Made by a program: the position numbers and the translations under genes. A DNA stretch of 64,000 nt from Bacillota bacterium (GTDB taxonomy: Bacteria > Bacillota_I > Bacilli_A > RF39 > UBA660). Where the stretch lies: the NCBI GenBank assembly GCA_015059245.1, contig SVAU01000006.1, forward strand, positions 67,981 through 131,980, in the 5' to 3' direction. Positions 7,515 through 16,687 of this stretch are shown here, piece by piece; positions within the stretch are counted from its first letter, which is position 1; the number at the start of each line of letters is the position of its first letter. The notes under the pieces were generated by a model, which was given only the letters and a program-made list of their open reading frames with translations, was not told the DNA's origin and did no database searches.

Positions 7515-9764
7515 CTATTCTCCTAAATATCTTTTTACAACTTCGTAAACACGATTTGCTTCATTTTTTAGTTCATCAAATTTTTCGTTTACTAATGCTT
7601 GATTGTTTTCTTTTCCAGCTAGTTCATGTTCGTAGGCGATGTCACCTAATTCGTTACATCCTACGTATCTTGCTTCTGTTTTAAGAGCATGTGCTAATAT
7701 AGCATAATCTTCCATATTATTGGAATCCTTGAAATTAGTTAAGTCAGTAATTTTATTTTGTAATTCATTATAGAATTCTTCTAATGTTATGTTATACATT
7801 TCCATGTCTTTTAATAATTCTAAACCAGCTTTAACATTGATTCTATTTTCTTCTAATAGTTCTACGTTGTTTTTATCATTTGTTGTTGGTTTCTCTTCTA
7901 TTATAACATTATTTCCTTCTGATTCTTTTAAAAACTTTCTTAACATGTAATATAGTTCTTCTTCAACTATTGGTTTTGCAAGACAATCATCAAATCCTTC
8001 TTTGATGTATTTTTCTTCCATACCTGATATTACGTCAGCTGTAAGTGCTACTACTGGCATTTTGAATCCTACTATATTTTTTAAGTTTTCTAATGTTTCA
8101 ATACCATTCATTTTTGGCATCATTATATCCATGAATATTAGGTCGTATACTTTTCCATCTAGTACTTTATCAATACTTTCTGAACCAGATTGTACTGTTT
8201 CTACGCTAATGTTGTATTCTCTTAGTAAACGTTCTGCAACCTTAAGATTGATTTTATTGTCGTCTACTACTAATACTTTAGATCCTGATGCATTGAATGC
8301 TTTAATTTGTTTATCTTCGACAACTTCTGTTTGATCTTCTTTATGGATTATTTTTTGATTTAATGTAATTATGAAAGTTGAACCTTCACCATATGTACTT
8401 TTTACATTTATTTCTCCACCCATTAATTCAACTAAACTTTTTGTTATTGCCATACCTAATCCAGTACCTTCGACATTAACATTCTTTTCCATATCGAATC
8501 TTTGGTATTTAGTAAATAAGTGTTCAATATCTTCTTTTGTCATACCCATTCCAGTATCCTGTACTGATATAGTAAGTTTACAAATGTCATTTACTGTATC
8601 ATTATCTGCTTTTATTTGGAATAGGATTCTTCCTTCTTGAGTATATTTAACGGCGTTAGTTAGTAAGTTTATTGTAACTTGTTTAACACGCATATTATCT
8701 CCATATAGCATTGGAGGTAGGTTTTCATCTACTAGTATTTTGAAGTCTATTGGTTTACTTCCAATTCTTGCATTGATTAAACTTGTAATTTCACTAACCA
8801 TTTTTTTAGTGCTGTATTCATTTTCAACAATTTCAATTTTATTTGCTTCGATTTTAGAAATATCTAGAATACCATTTACTATTTCTAATAGTGTATTTGA
8901 TGCCATTAAGATATCTTGTACTTCTTCTTTTGCTGTACCTGATATATCTTCTTTAGCTAATGCTTGACCAAATCCTACGATAGCATTTAGTGGTGTTCTA
9001 ATTTCATGAGACATACTTGATAGGAAGTCTGTCTTAGCTTTGTTTGCTTCTTCTGCAGTATCTCTTGCTTCATGTAATTTAGTAATAAGTCTTGCATCTG
9101 GGTTTTCCATTGTAAAGAACATTATTGCTGTTATATAAGCAGCTACTGGTGTAACTAATGATAATTCTGGGAATACAAATTGTAGTGTTATTGTAGCAAC
9201 ACCTACTGTGAAGAATATATATATTGGAATAAATTTAGTTTGTTTAAGGTTTTTTCTTACTTGGAATAATCTTATTATCCATGTAACTACTCCTACTCCA
9301 GTAGCAGCGTATGCTATTATCATTGCTGGTCCATCATAGTACCAAGTATTACCTGTTATAAAAATATCTAATGGTACTAATAACATCCATATATCTAATA
9401 TTATAATCGCTACTATAGTAAGTATAAATTTTTTTATAAAGAATTGTTTGTGGGGATGTTCTTTAAATTCTATAGGTCCAGCTGATTTATTACTTGTAAT
9501 ACAATATACATAGTAACTAAATAAGTATACCCATGTTACAAGTCCCCATAAGAATACTTTAATTAAGTACTCTGTCCATTTTGTAATTGGGAAATATAAT
9601 GCAAATATTGTACTTAGTATATCTAAAACTATAGTTACTATCATTGTTATGATTATTAATCTAAAGATTATGTTTTCTAATGAATTAATTTTTTTCTTAC
9701 GAAAGTATTCGATGAGGATTATTGTTAAGAATAAAAATGCTGATATTTGTAAATATGTATTCAT
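7515..9764 (-). CDS. Hybrid histidine kinase, clade A (7TM-HisKA-HATPase-REC-HPt)
   Basis: This 749-residue membrane sensor kinase has seven predicted helices in residues 1-218 ending at ENPD, then a coiled coil and HisKA (MSHEIRTPLN, His253). The ATPase domain has its N box at about 365-375 and the G boxes DTGMGM and GTGLGM. The receiver has Asp546 in FMDIMMP and Lys597 in AKPIV. The C-terminal HPt has His692 (AHALK) and is followed by the AYEHELA segment shared by the array. Clade A marks are FGQAL, GSKPIDFKI and NASGSKV. It is the second gene of operon 9780-7515-6913, 15 bases after its clade B partner. Complete phosphorelay: all four phosphotransfer residues are present. The sensed signal is unknown. 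Confidence 0.9.
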   Translation of the reverse strand: MNTYLQISAFLFLTIILIEYFRKKKINSLENIIFRLIIITMIVTIVLDILSTIFALYFPITKWTEYLIKVFLWGLVTWVYLFSYYVYCITSNKSAGPIEFKEHPHKQFFIKKFILTIVAIIILDIWMLLVPLDIFITGNTWYYDGPAMIIAYAATGVGVVTWIIRLFQVRKNLKQTKFIPIYIFFTVGVATITLQFVFPELSLVTPVAAYITAIMFFTMENPDARLITKLHEARDTAEEANKAKTDFLSSMSHEIRTPLNAIVGFGQALAKEDISGTAKEEVQDILMASNTLLEIVNGILDISKIEANKIEIVENEYSTKKMVSEITSLINARIGSKPIDFKILVDENLPPMLYGDNMRVKQVTINLLTNAVKYTQEGRILFQIKADNDTVNDICKLTISVQDTGMGMTKEDIEHLFTKYQRFDMEKNVNVEGTGLGMAITKSLVELMGGEINVKSTYGEGSTFIITLNQKIIHKEDQTEVVEDKQIKAFNASGSKVLVVDDNKINLKVAERLLREYNISVETVQSGSESIDKVLDGKVYDLIFMDIMMPKMNGIETLENLKNIVGFKMPVVALTADVISGMEEKYIKEGFDDCLAKPIVEEELYYMLRKFLKESEGNNVIIEEKPTTNDKNNVELLEENRINVKAGLELLKDMEMYNITLEEFYNELQNKITDLTNFKDSNNMEDYAILAHALKTEARYVGCNELGDIAYEHELAGKENNQALVNEKFDELKNEANRVYEVVKRYLGE

Positions 9765-9779
9765 AAATTTCCCACCTTT

Positions 9780-12020
9780 CTACTTCCCTAAATATTTTTT
9801 AACTAAGTCTTGAATACGAATTGATTCCATTTTTAGTTTTGGATAATTACTTGTTATGTAATCAATATTCTTTTCTCTTGCATTAAGTTCATGTTCATAA
9901 GCTAGTTCTGAGAATTTATCAAATCCTAAGTATTTAGCTTCTGTTTTTAATGCATGTGTTACTATGCAGTAATCTTCCATATTTTGTTCATTTCTATATT
10001 TAAATAGAGCTGACATTTTTTCTTCTAATTCTTGATAGAAGATTTCAATTTTACTATTATATGTTTCCATATCTTTTAATAATGTTAAACTTGATTCTAT
10101 ATCTACACCAAATTCTTTTAATATGTTTTGATCATATGTAGGTTTTGCTTGTTCTACTGGTGCTGTTATAGTTGGTTGTTCATTTTCTTTTAAGAATCTT
10201 TTTAACATGTAGAATAGTTCTTCTTCTACTATTGGTTTTGGCATACAATCATCAAAACCTTGTTCTATATATTTATCTTCCATACCAGATATTACATCAG
10301 CAGTTAGTGCTACTACTGGAGTATTGAATCCTGATATATTTTTTAAATTTTGTAATACTTCAGGGCCTTTCATTTTAGGCATCATTATATCTAGGAATAT
10401 TACATCATATTTATTTCCTGATAGTACTCTATTGATACATTCACGACCATTATCTACTAGTTCTATATCTAATTTATATTCAGCAAGTAGTTTTTCTGCT
10501 ACTTTAAGATTTATTTTATTGTCATCTACTACTAGTACTTTTTGACCTGATGCATCAAATGGTGTTATATCAACGTTTTCTTCTTTTTTCTCTATTTCTT
10601 CTAAACGTTTAGTACTTATTTGTTGGTCTAGGAATAATGTAAATGTTGTTCCTTCACCGTATGTACTTTTTACTAGTAATTCACCTTCTAGTAAGTCTAC
10701 TAAACCTTTTGTAATTGCCATACCTAATCCTGTACCAGCAATGTTAACATTTTTTTCCATATCGAATCTTTGGAATTTTGTATATAGGTTTGATAAGTCT
10801 TTTTCTGTCATACCGATACCTGTATCTTCTACTTTAATTATAAGTTTACATTTTGAACCCATTGATTGAAAATTGATTTGGAATAAGATGTGTCCTTCTG
10901 AAGTATATTTAACAGCATTAGTTAGTAAGTTTAATAGTATTTGTTTGACTCTCATACAGTCACCATATAGTACTGTAGGTAAGTTTTCATCTAAATCTAT
11001 TTTAAATTCTACTGGTTTACTACCTATTCTAGTATTGATTATTGTACTTACTTCATTTAATAGGTCTCTTGTACTATAGTCTACATTTACTATTTCTATT
11101 TTATTTGCTTCTATCTTTGAAATATCTAAAATACCATTAATTATTTCTAGTAGATTGTTTGATGCATTTAATATATCTTTTACTTCTTCTTTTGCTGAAC
11201 CTGATATATCTTCTTTAGCTAGTGCTTGTGAGAAACCAATGATTGCATTTAATGGTGTTCTAATTTCGTGAGACATACTTGATAGGAAGTCTGATTTAGC
11301 GTGATTAGCTGATTCTGCTTGTTGTGTTGCAATATTTAGTTCTTCTATTAATAGAAGATCTGGATTTTCGATTGTAAAATATATTAATAGTGTTGTTAAT
11401 GATGCAATTGTAACATTAACAGACATTTTTGGATAGAAGGTTTGAGCTAATAGACCTGCTAGTATAAAGAATGTATAAGCATGTACTGATAGATATTTTC
11501 TATCTTTTATTCCTTTTGAATATCTAATAGCAAAATATGTATTAATGATCATTGTTATACCGATACATACGTATACGAAATGAAGTAGTGGTCCACTATG
11601 TAAGATGAATGTATCAAATACTTCAACTTTCAAATCTAAGAAGAATGCTATAGTGTCTAGTATTATAATTAATGCTATTAGTATTAATAATGAATTAGTA
11701 AAGTAACGTTTCTTGTCTTTTGTCATTTCTGTACCATCGTTTTTTGGAGATGATAACGCAAATATATAGAATGTAAATGTCATAGCCCAAGTTACTGTTG
11801 AACACATGAATAGTTTTGTTACTATTTCAGATATTATGTGGTTTGGCATATAGAAATATAGTACTCTACCTAGTGTATCTAGAATTATTTCTATATATGC
11901 TACAACTATTACTCCTCTATATACGTAGTTTTCTATTGTATTATTTTTCTTTTTAACGAAAAAAACAACTGTAATTAGTGTTATATAAAATAATGCAGAT
12001 ATTTGAAAAAATATATCCAT
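9780..12020 (-). CDS. Hybrid histidine kinase, clade B, with intact HPt
   Basis: This 746-residue protein has the same plan as its neighbours: seven helices to about residue 219 (ends ENPD), HisKA with His251, HATPase (DTGIGM, GTGLGM), receiver with Asp in FLDIMMP, and HPt with AHALK-like THALK. Clade B marks are AKSDFLSS, FSQAL, EEVKDILNAS and PFDASGQ before the receiver. Among the four clade B kinases this is the only one whose HPt keeps its histidine. The loop after helix 3 reads SSPKNDG, as in the clade B kinase at 18955, whereas clade A has SNK-type loops. It is the first gene of its operon, behind the conserved extended -10 promoter and GAGAGTAGGGA leader. Confidence 0.9.
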   Translation of the reverse strand: MDIFFQISALFYITLITVVFFVKKKNNTIENYVYRGVIVVAYIEIILDTLGRVLYFYMPNHIISEIVTKLFMCSTVTWAMTFTFYIFALSSPKNDGTEMTKDKKRYFTNSLLILIALIIILDTIAFFLDLKVEVFDTFILHSGPLLHFVYVCIGITMIINTYFAIRYSKGIKDRKYLSVHAYTFFILAGLLAQTFYPKMSVNVTIASLTTLLIYFTIENPDLLLIEELNIATQQAESANHAKSDFLSSMSHEIRTPLNAIIGFSQALAKEDISGSAKEEVKDILNASNNLLEIINGILDISKIEANKIEIVNVDYSTRDLLNEVSTIINTRIGSKPVEFKIDLDENLPTVLYGDCMRVKQILLNLLTNAVKYTSEGHILFQINFQSMGSKCKLIIKVEDTGIGMTEKDLSNLYTKFQRFDMEKNVNIAGTGLGMAITKGLVDLLEGELLVKSTYGEGTTFTLFLDQQISTKRLEEIEKKEENVDITPFDASGQKVLVVDDNKINLKVAEKLLAEYKLDIELVDNGRECINRVLSGNKYDVIFLDIMMPKMKGPEVLQNLKNISGFNTPVVALTADVISGMEDKYIEQGFDDCMPKPIVEEELFYMLKRFLKENEQPTITAPVEQAKPTYDQNILKEFGVDIESSLTLLKDMETYNSKIEIFYQELEEKMSALFKYRNEQNMEDYCIVTHALKTEAKYLGFDKFSELAYEHELNAREKNIDYITSNYPKLKMESIRIQDLVKKYLGK

Positions 12021-12024
12021 AAAT

Positions 12025-12053
12025 ATTCCCTACTCTCTTATGATATTATATCA
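12025..12053 (-). promoter_or_regulatory. Extended -10 promoter and conserved leader before kinase 9780-12020
   Basis: Minus strand reads TGATATAAT, 10 bases, then AGTAGGGAAT before ATG 12020. The same layout precedes the other clade B kinase genes. Confidence 0.75.
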
Positions 12054-12096
12054 TGTGTTTCTTAATATTTGTATATTTTGTTAGTTTTTTGTCGGC

Positions 12097-12129
12097 AAAA
12101 AACTAGATATTTTTTTATATCTAGTTTTT
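12097..12129 (-). terminator. Terminator after kinase 12128-14527
   Basis: A 13-base-pair stem (AAAAACTAGATAT and its complement) with a T-only loop. It overlaps the stop codon and separates two kinase operons. Confidence 0.8.
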
Positions 12130-14527
12130 AATTACCAAAATACGTTTTTACTACTTCGTAAATTCTTGTTGCTTCTGTTTTTAGTTCTTCAAATTTTTGA
12201 TTTATTTTTTCTTGGTTGTTTTCTTTACCAGCTAGTTCATGTTCGTATGCCATGTCTCCCAGAACAGTACATCCTACGTATCTTGCTTCTGTTTTAAGAG
12301 CATGTGCTAGTATAGCATAGTCTTCCATGTTGCCTTCATTTTTATAATTTTCTAAATCTGTTAGTTTATTTTGAAGTTCATTATAGAATTCTTCTAGTGT
12401 CATGTTATACATTTCCATGTCTTTTAGAAGTTCTATTCCAGCGTCAACATCTATGTTATTGTTTTTTAGTAGTTCTACTGTATGTGGTGCTCCTGGTACT
12501 ATTTGTACTGATGGTTGAGCTGGTTGTTCTTGTGGTTGTATCTCAACTACTGGAGTTGGTTCAACTACTGGTTGTTCAACTACTGGTTGGGCTTCAACTA
12601 CAGGTACTTCTTCTACAATAGGAGTTGGTGCTGTGACTTCAGCAGGTTCTACAACTACTGGTTGTTCTACTACAGGTACAGGTTTGCTTCCTTCTTTGCA
12701 GTATTTCTTTAACATGTAATATAGTTGTTCTTCAACAATTGGTTTTGCTAAACAATCATCGAATCCTTGTGATATGTATTTATCTTCCATACCTGCTATT
12801 ACATCAGCTGTAAGTGCTACTACTGGCATGTTGAATCCTACTATGCTTCTTAAATTGTTAAGTGCTTCTACTCCGTTCATTTTAGGCATCATGATATCCA
12901 TGAATATGATATCGTATTTGTTTCCGTTTAGAACTTTATCAATTGATTCAGCACCTGACATAACAGTTTCTACTTCTAATTGATAGTCTTTTAGTAGACG
13001 TTCTGCTACTTTTAAGTTGATCTTATTATCATCTACTACTAATACTTTAGAACCTGATGCATTGAATGCTTTAATATCTTTTGATACTTCTATATCATCA
13101 AATTCATCAAGATGTTGTTTAATAATTTTTTGTTCAATTGTTACAGTAAATGTTGTCCCTTCACCATATTTACTTTTTACTTTTATTTCACCATTCATTA
13201 AATCGATAAGACCTTTGATGATTGCCATGCCAAGACCTGTTCCTTCGATATTAGCATTTTTTTCTATATCAAATCTTTCGTATTTATTGAATAATTGCGC
13301 AATACTTTCTTCTGTCATACCTATTCCTGTATCTGCTACTTCAATAGTCATTTTACAAATATCATTTTCATTATTTGCTTTAATTTGGAATAGGATTCTT
13401 CCTTCGTTAGTGTATTTAATTGAGTTAGTTAATAAGTTTGTCATTATTTGTTTGATTCTTATTACGTCTCCATACATAACTGCTGGAAGATTTTCATCTA
13501 TTAATATTTTGAAATCTATTGGTTTACTACCAATTCTTGCATTGATTAAACTTGTAACTTCGTTAATCATACGTTTTGACTTATACTCATCGTTAACTAT
13601 TTCAACTTTATTTGCTTCTATCTTTTGAATGTCTAAGATACCATTTACGATATCTAATAATGTATTAGAAGCCATTATTATATCTGTTGCTTCTTCTTTA
13701 GCTGATTCGGGTATATCTTCTTTTGTTAAAGATTTACCAAATCCTACTATAGCATTTAAAGGTGTTCTAATTTCATGAGACATTCTTGATAAGAATTCTG
13801 TTTTTGATTTATTAGCTAAGTCTGCTTCTTGTTTAGCTATTTGTAATTCTTTAATTAAGTTAACATCAGGGTTTTCTGTAGTGTTATATATTAATACTAC
13901 GATAAATCCAATGTATACAGAAATGAAGCACATTCCTGGTATTAAGTATTGTAGAATCATTGCAAATATTGCTATTGCTATATAGAAATATACAGGGAAT
14001 CTTTTTTTAGATTTATCTTTTGCAAATATTACTATTAATATCCAAGAAATGATACTTAATACTGATGCTATTTGCCATACTATATATGATGGTCCACCAT
14101 AGAATATTAATGTATCATGATGTTCTATTGTTATTGGTAATACAGCAATAATAATCCATACTAGTATAGATACTATTCTCATTATTATTGTTTGTTTTTT
14201 GAAATATTCTTTACTAGGTAAATCTGTTAAATCAATAAATTCTACATTCTTTTCTGATGTAATTACATGTATATATAATGCGAATTTAATTAAGAATCCT
14301 ACCATTAAACATAGGTTTATTTTTGTTAATATTGTTATTGGAATCATCCAAGTAGTTCTATGAATTAATATTCTACTAACTATATTGAATAGGAACATTA
14401 ATATAGTATGTACTATCATTCCACCATATAGTTTGTTTTCTAAACTCTTTGTTTTTTTCTTAAGGAAGAAGAATACGGCAACATATGCTACGTAGAATAA
14501 ACCAGCGTATTGTAAGTGTGTGTTCAT
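12128..14527 (-). CDS. Hybrid histidine kinase, clade A, with long Pro/Val/Glu linker before HPt
   Basis: At 799 residues this is the longest kinase of the array. It has seven helices to about residue 218 (NTTENPD), HisKA (His251), HATPase (DTGIGM, GTGLGM), receiver (FMDIMMP, AKPIV) and an HPt with AHALK. The extra length is a linker of about 80 residues between receiver and HPt made of PVVE/VVEQP repeats. That linker encodes a low-complexity stretch at about 12480-12680, which could change the reach of the HPt domain. The phosphoacceptor block reads SRMSHEIRT, where the others have SSMSHEIRT. Clade A marks are present (FNASGSKV, GSKPIDFKI). It is the second gene of its pair, 12 bases after its clade B partner, with GGGGGAAT as ribosome site. 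Confidence 0.9.
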   Translation of the reverse strand: MNTHLQYAGLFYVAYVAVFFFLKKKTKSLENKLYGGMIVHTILMFLFNIVSRILIHRTTWMIPITILTKINLCLMVGFLIKFALYIHVITSEKNVEFIDLTDLPSKEYFKKQTIIMRIVSILVWIIIAVLPITIEHHDTLIFYGGPSYIVWQIASVLSIISWILIVIFAKDKSKKRFPVYFYIAIAIFAMILQYLIPGMCFISVYIGFIVVLIYNTTENPDVNLIKELQIAKQEADLANKSKTEFLSRMSHEIRTPLNAIVGFGKSLTKEDIPESAKEEATDIIMASNTLLDIVNGILDIQKIEANKVEIVNDEYKSKRMINEVTSLINARIGSKPIDFKILIDENLPAVMYGDVIRIKQIMTNLLTNSIKYTNEGRILFQIKANNENDICKMTIEVADTGIGMTEESIAQLFNKYERFDIEKNANIEGTGLGMAIIKGLIDLMNGEIKVKSKYGEGTTFTVTIEQKIIKQHLDEFDDIEVSKDIKAFNASGSKVLVVDDNKINLKVAERLLKDYQLEVETVMSGAESIDKVLNGNKYDIIFMDIMMPKMNGVEALNNLRSIVGFNMPVVALTADVIAGMEDKYISQGFDDCLAKPIVEEQLYYMLKKYCKEGSKPVPVVEQPVVVEPAEVTAPTPIVEEVPVVEAQPVVEQPVVEPTPVVEIQPQEQPAQPSVQIVPGAPHTVELLKNNNIDVDAGIELLKDMEMYNMTLEEFYNELQNKLTDLENYKNEGNMEDYAILAHALKTEARYVGCTVLGDMAYEHELAGKENNQEKINQKFEELKTEATRIYEVVKTYFGN

Positions 14528-14539
14528 ATGTTATTCCCC

Positions 14540-16603
14540 CTATTCCTTATCCATTTCTTGTTGTTTATCTTGAGTTGGTTCTTGAGTTAGTTTTGGTAAT
14601 TCTGGAAATATAGATTCACTAGATAGTGACATTGCTTCAGATAAGTAGTTAACATCTGGTAGATCGCTGAATCCAGGTGTTTCTTCTTTAGTTTTTGGTT
14701 TTCCTACATCTGATGCGTGCATTATTTCTCTATTAGGATCTAGTACTACTGTTCCATCGTTTTCTTTTATGTATTTTTTAAGAACATTATATAAATCTTC
14801 TTCTACTATTGGTTTTGTAATAACCGCATCGAATCCTGCTTCAGTGTATTTTTCTCCGATATCTGAGATAACGTCAGCAGTTAATGCTACTACTGGTGTT
14901 TCAAAACCAGGAATTCTTTTTAATTCTTTTATTACTTCTGTACCTTTCATTCTAGGCATCATGATATCTAATAGAATTAAATCATATTTTTCTCCACTGT
15001 TTATTTTATCTAAACAATCTCTACCTGAAATACAGAAATCTAAATCTAGTTTGTATTGTTCTAGGAAACGTTCTGCAACTTTTAGGTTTACTCTGTTATC
15101 GTCTACTACTAGTACTCTTTGTCCTGATGCATCGAATGGGTTAACACTATGTAGTGCTGCTTCATCCATGATTTCGTCTAATGATTTTGAAGAAACTTCT
15201 TGCTCTATTGATACAACGAATTTTGTACCTTTGCCATATTCGCTTGTTACAAATATTTCTCCGCCCATAAGCGTTACTAAACCTTTTGTAATAGCCATTC
15301 CAAGACCTGTTCCTTCAATATTTGTATATTTATCTATATCGAAGCGTTGGAATTTAGTAAATATTTGAGCTAAACTTTCTTCTGTCATACCAACACCTGT
15401 ATCTATAATAGATATTGTTAGTAGACACTTTTCTTTATTAGATAATGCTTCTACTTTAGCAGTTACACTACCTTCGCTTGTATATTTTATAGAATTTGTT
15501 AATAAATTCATTATAATTTGTTTTAGACGATTGCTATCTCCATATAGTACTGGTGGAAGATTTTCTTCTATATCAAATTTTAATTCAATAGTTTTATTAC
15601 CTAAACGATTATGACTAATAGTTTTTATTTCTTCTATGAAATGTTTTGTACTATAGTTTGTTTTTACTAGTTCAATTTTATTTGCTTCTAGTTTAGAAAT
15701 ATCTAGAATACCATTAATTGTTTCTAATAGACTGTTAGATGCATTAAGTATATCTTTTACTTCTTCTTGAGCTTGACCTGGTAATTCTTTTTTACCTAGA
15801 GCTTGTGAGAAACCTACTATTGCATTTAGTGGTGTTCTGATTTCGTGAGACATACTTGATAAGAAGTCTGATTTAGCTCTATTGGCTGCATTTGCTTGTT
15901 TTGTTGCTTCATTAAGTTCCTCAATTACAGCTAGGTCTGGATTATGAATACCATGATATGTAACCATTACTATAAGTGACATAGCAAATGACATAACTGG
16001 ATGTTCTGGTCTAACTATTTGTACCATCATAGATGCGAATGCAAAGATAGTTGATGGTATTAATGGTGCAACTTTGACTAATGTTAAATTTTTTCTATTC
16101 ATTATAATTTTAGATACCCATGTAATAATACATGATGCATAACAAATGTTATAGAATATCATACATGGGCCTGACATGAATAAACTTTCTCCGTCAGTTC
16201 TTAAATGTAAAGGTATTAATGTAATACCTATTAAAGCTATAACTACTGAGATTATTGATTTAATAAAGATATGTTTAAAAGACTTCATTTGTTCTTTGTC
16301 TTTAACATTAATATCTGCAAGATTACTTGATGTAACTACCCTTATATACATTACAAATGTAACCATCCATAGCATTAAAGAACATAGAGTTGCTTTACTT
16401 ATGATTACTGTTTCAGTATGTTCTGGGTGATAAACACCAAAATATACACTTCCTAAGTCTAATAGAAGTGATGTTGTAGCTATTATAATTAATGCATTAA
16501 ATATATAATATGCTAGCGTTTTTCTTTTCTTTTTTGGGACATAAGTAGTTATAACTATTAAAATATGTATAACTGCTGATATCTTAAATAATAGATCTGA
16601 CAT
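14540..16603 (-). CDS. Hybrid histidine kinase, clade B, lacking the HPt domain
   Basis: This 687-residue kinase has seven helices to about residue 220, ending HNPD rather than ENPD, then HisKA (His253), HATPase (DTGVGM, GTGLGM) and a receiver (LLDIMMP, TKPIV). Clade B marks are AKSDFLSS, FSQAL, EEVKDILNAS and FDASGQ. After the receiver only a disordered tail of about 65 residues remains, rich in Pro, Glu and Ser, and no HPt or AYEHELA segment. It is the most divergent array member in its sensor and dimerisation regions (ISHNRLGNKTIEL where others have INARIGSKPI). A relay from this protein would need an HPt in trans. Its operon partner, the clade A kinase at 12128, has one. Confidence 0.9.
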   Translation of the reverse strand: MSDLLFKISAVIHILIVITTYVPKKKRKTLAYYIFNALIIIATTSLLLDLGSVYFGVYHPEHTETVIISKATLCSLMLWMVTFVMYIRVVTSSNLADINVKDKEQMKSFKHIFIKSIISVVIALIGITLIPLHLRTDGESLFMSGPCMIFYNICYASCIITWVSKIIMNRKNLTLVKVAPLIPSTIFAFASMMVQIVRPEHPVMSFAMSLIVMVTYHGIHNPDLAVIEELNEATKQANAANRAKSDFLSSMSHEIRTPLNAIVGFSQALGKKELPGQAQEEVKDILNASNSLLETINGILDISKLEANKIELVKTNYSTKHFIEEIKTISHNRLGNKTIELKFDIEENLPPVLYGDSNRLKQIIMNLLTNSIKYTSEGSVTAKVEALSNKEKCLLTISIIDTGVGMTEESLAQIFTKFQRFDIDKYTNIEGTGLGMAITKGLVTLMGGEIFVTSEYGKGTKFVVSIEQEVSSKSLDEIMDEAALHSVNPFDASGQRVLVVDDNRVNLKVAERFLEQYKLDLDFCISGRDCLDKINSGEKYDLILLDIMMPRMKGTEVIKELKRIPGFETPVVALTADVISDIGEKYTEAGFDAVITKPIVEEDLYNVLKKYIKENDGTVVLDPNREIMHASDVGKPKTKEETPGFSDLPDVNYLSEAMSLSSESIFPELPKLTQEPTQDKQQEMDKE

Positions 16604-16605
16604 AT

Positions 16606-16634
16606 ACTCCCTACTCTCTTTTTAAATTATACCA
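16606..16634 (-). promoter_or_regulatory. Extended -10 promoter and conserved leader before kinase 14540-16603
   Basis: Minus strand reads TGGTATAAT, 10 bases, then AGTAGGGAGT before ATG 16603, as before the other clade B genes. Confidence 0.75.
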
Positions 16635-16654
16635 TAGCGTATATTGGATGTATA

Positions 16655-16683
16655 TAAAAAACAGATAGGAATATCTACCTGTT
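16655..16683 (-). terminator. Terminator after kinase 16688-18946
   Basis: A 9-base-pair stem (AACAGGTAG/CTATCTGTT, one G-U pair) followed by a T run on the minus strand. Confidence 0.75.
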
Positions 16684-16687
16684 TTAA

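Noticed and set aside
7271..7684. Plus-strand frame of 137 codons encoding a Gly/Ala-rich run
   Set aside because: It is the complement of the Pro-Ala linker of the regulator at 6913 and has no ribosome site.
12480..12680. Direct-repeat-like stretch that might be taken for a CRISPR or tandem repeat
   Set aside because: It codes for the Pro/Val/Glu linker of kinase 12128; repeats are irregular and there are no spacers.
13017..13628. Plus-strand frame of 203 codons inside a kinase gene
   Set aside because: Shadow of the conserved kinase domain; similar shadows recur opposite every paralogue because the AT-rich coding strand has few antisense stops.
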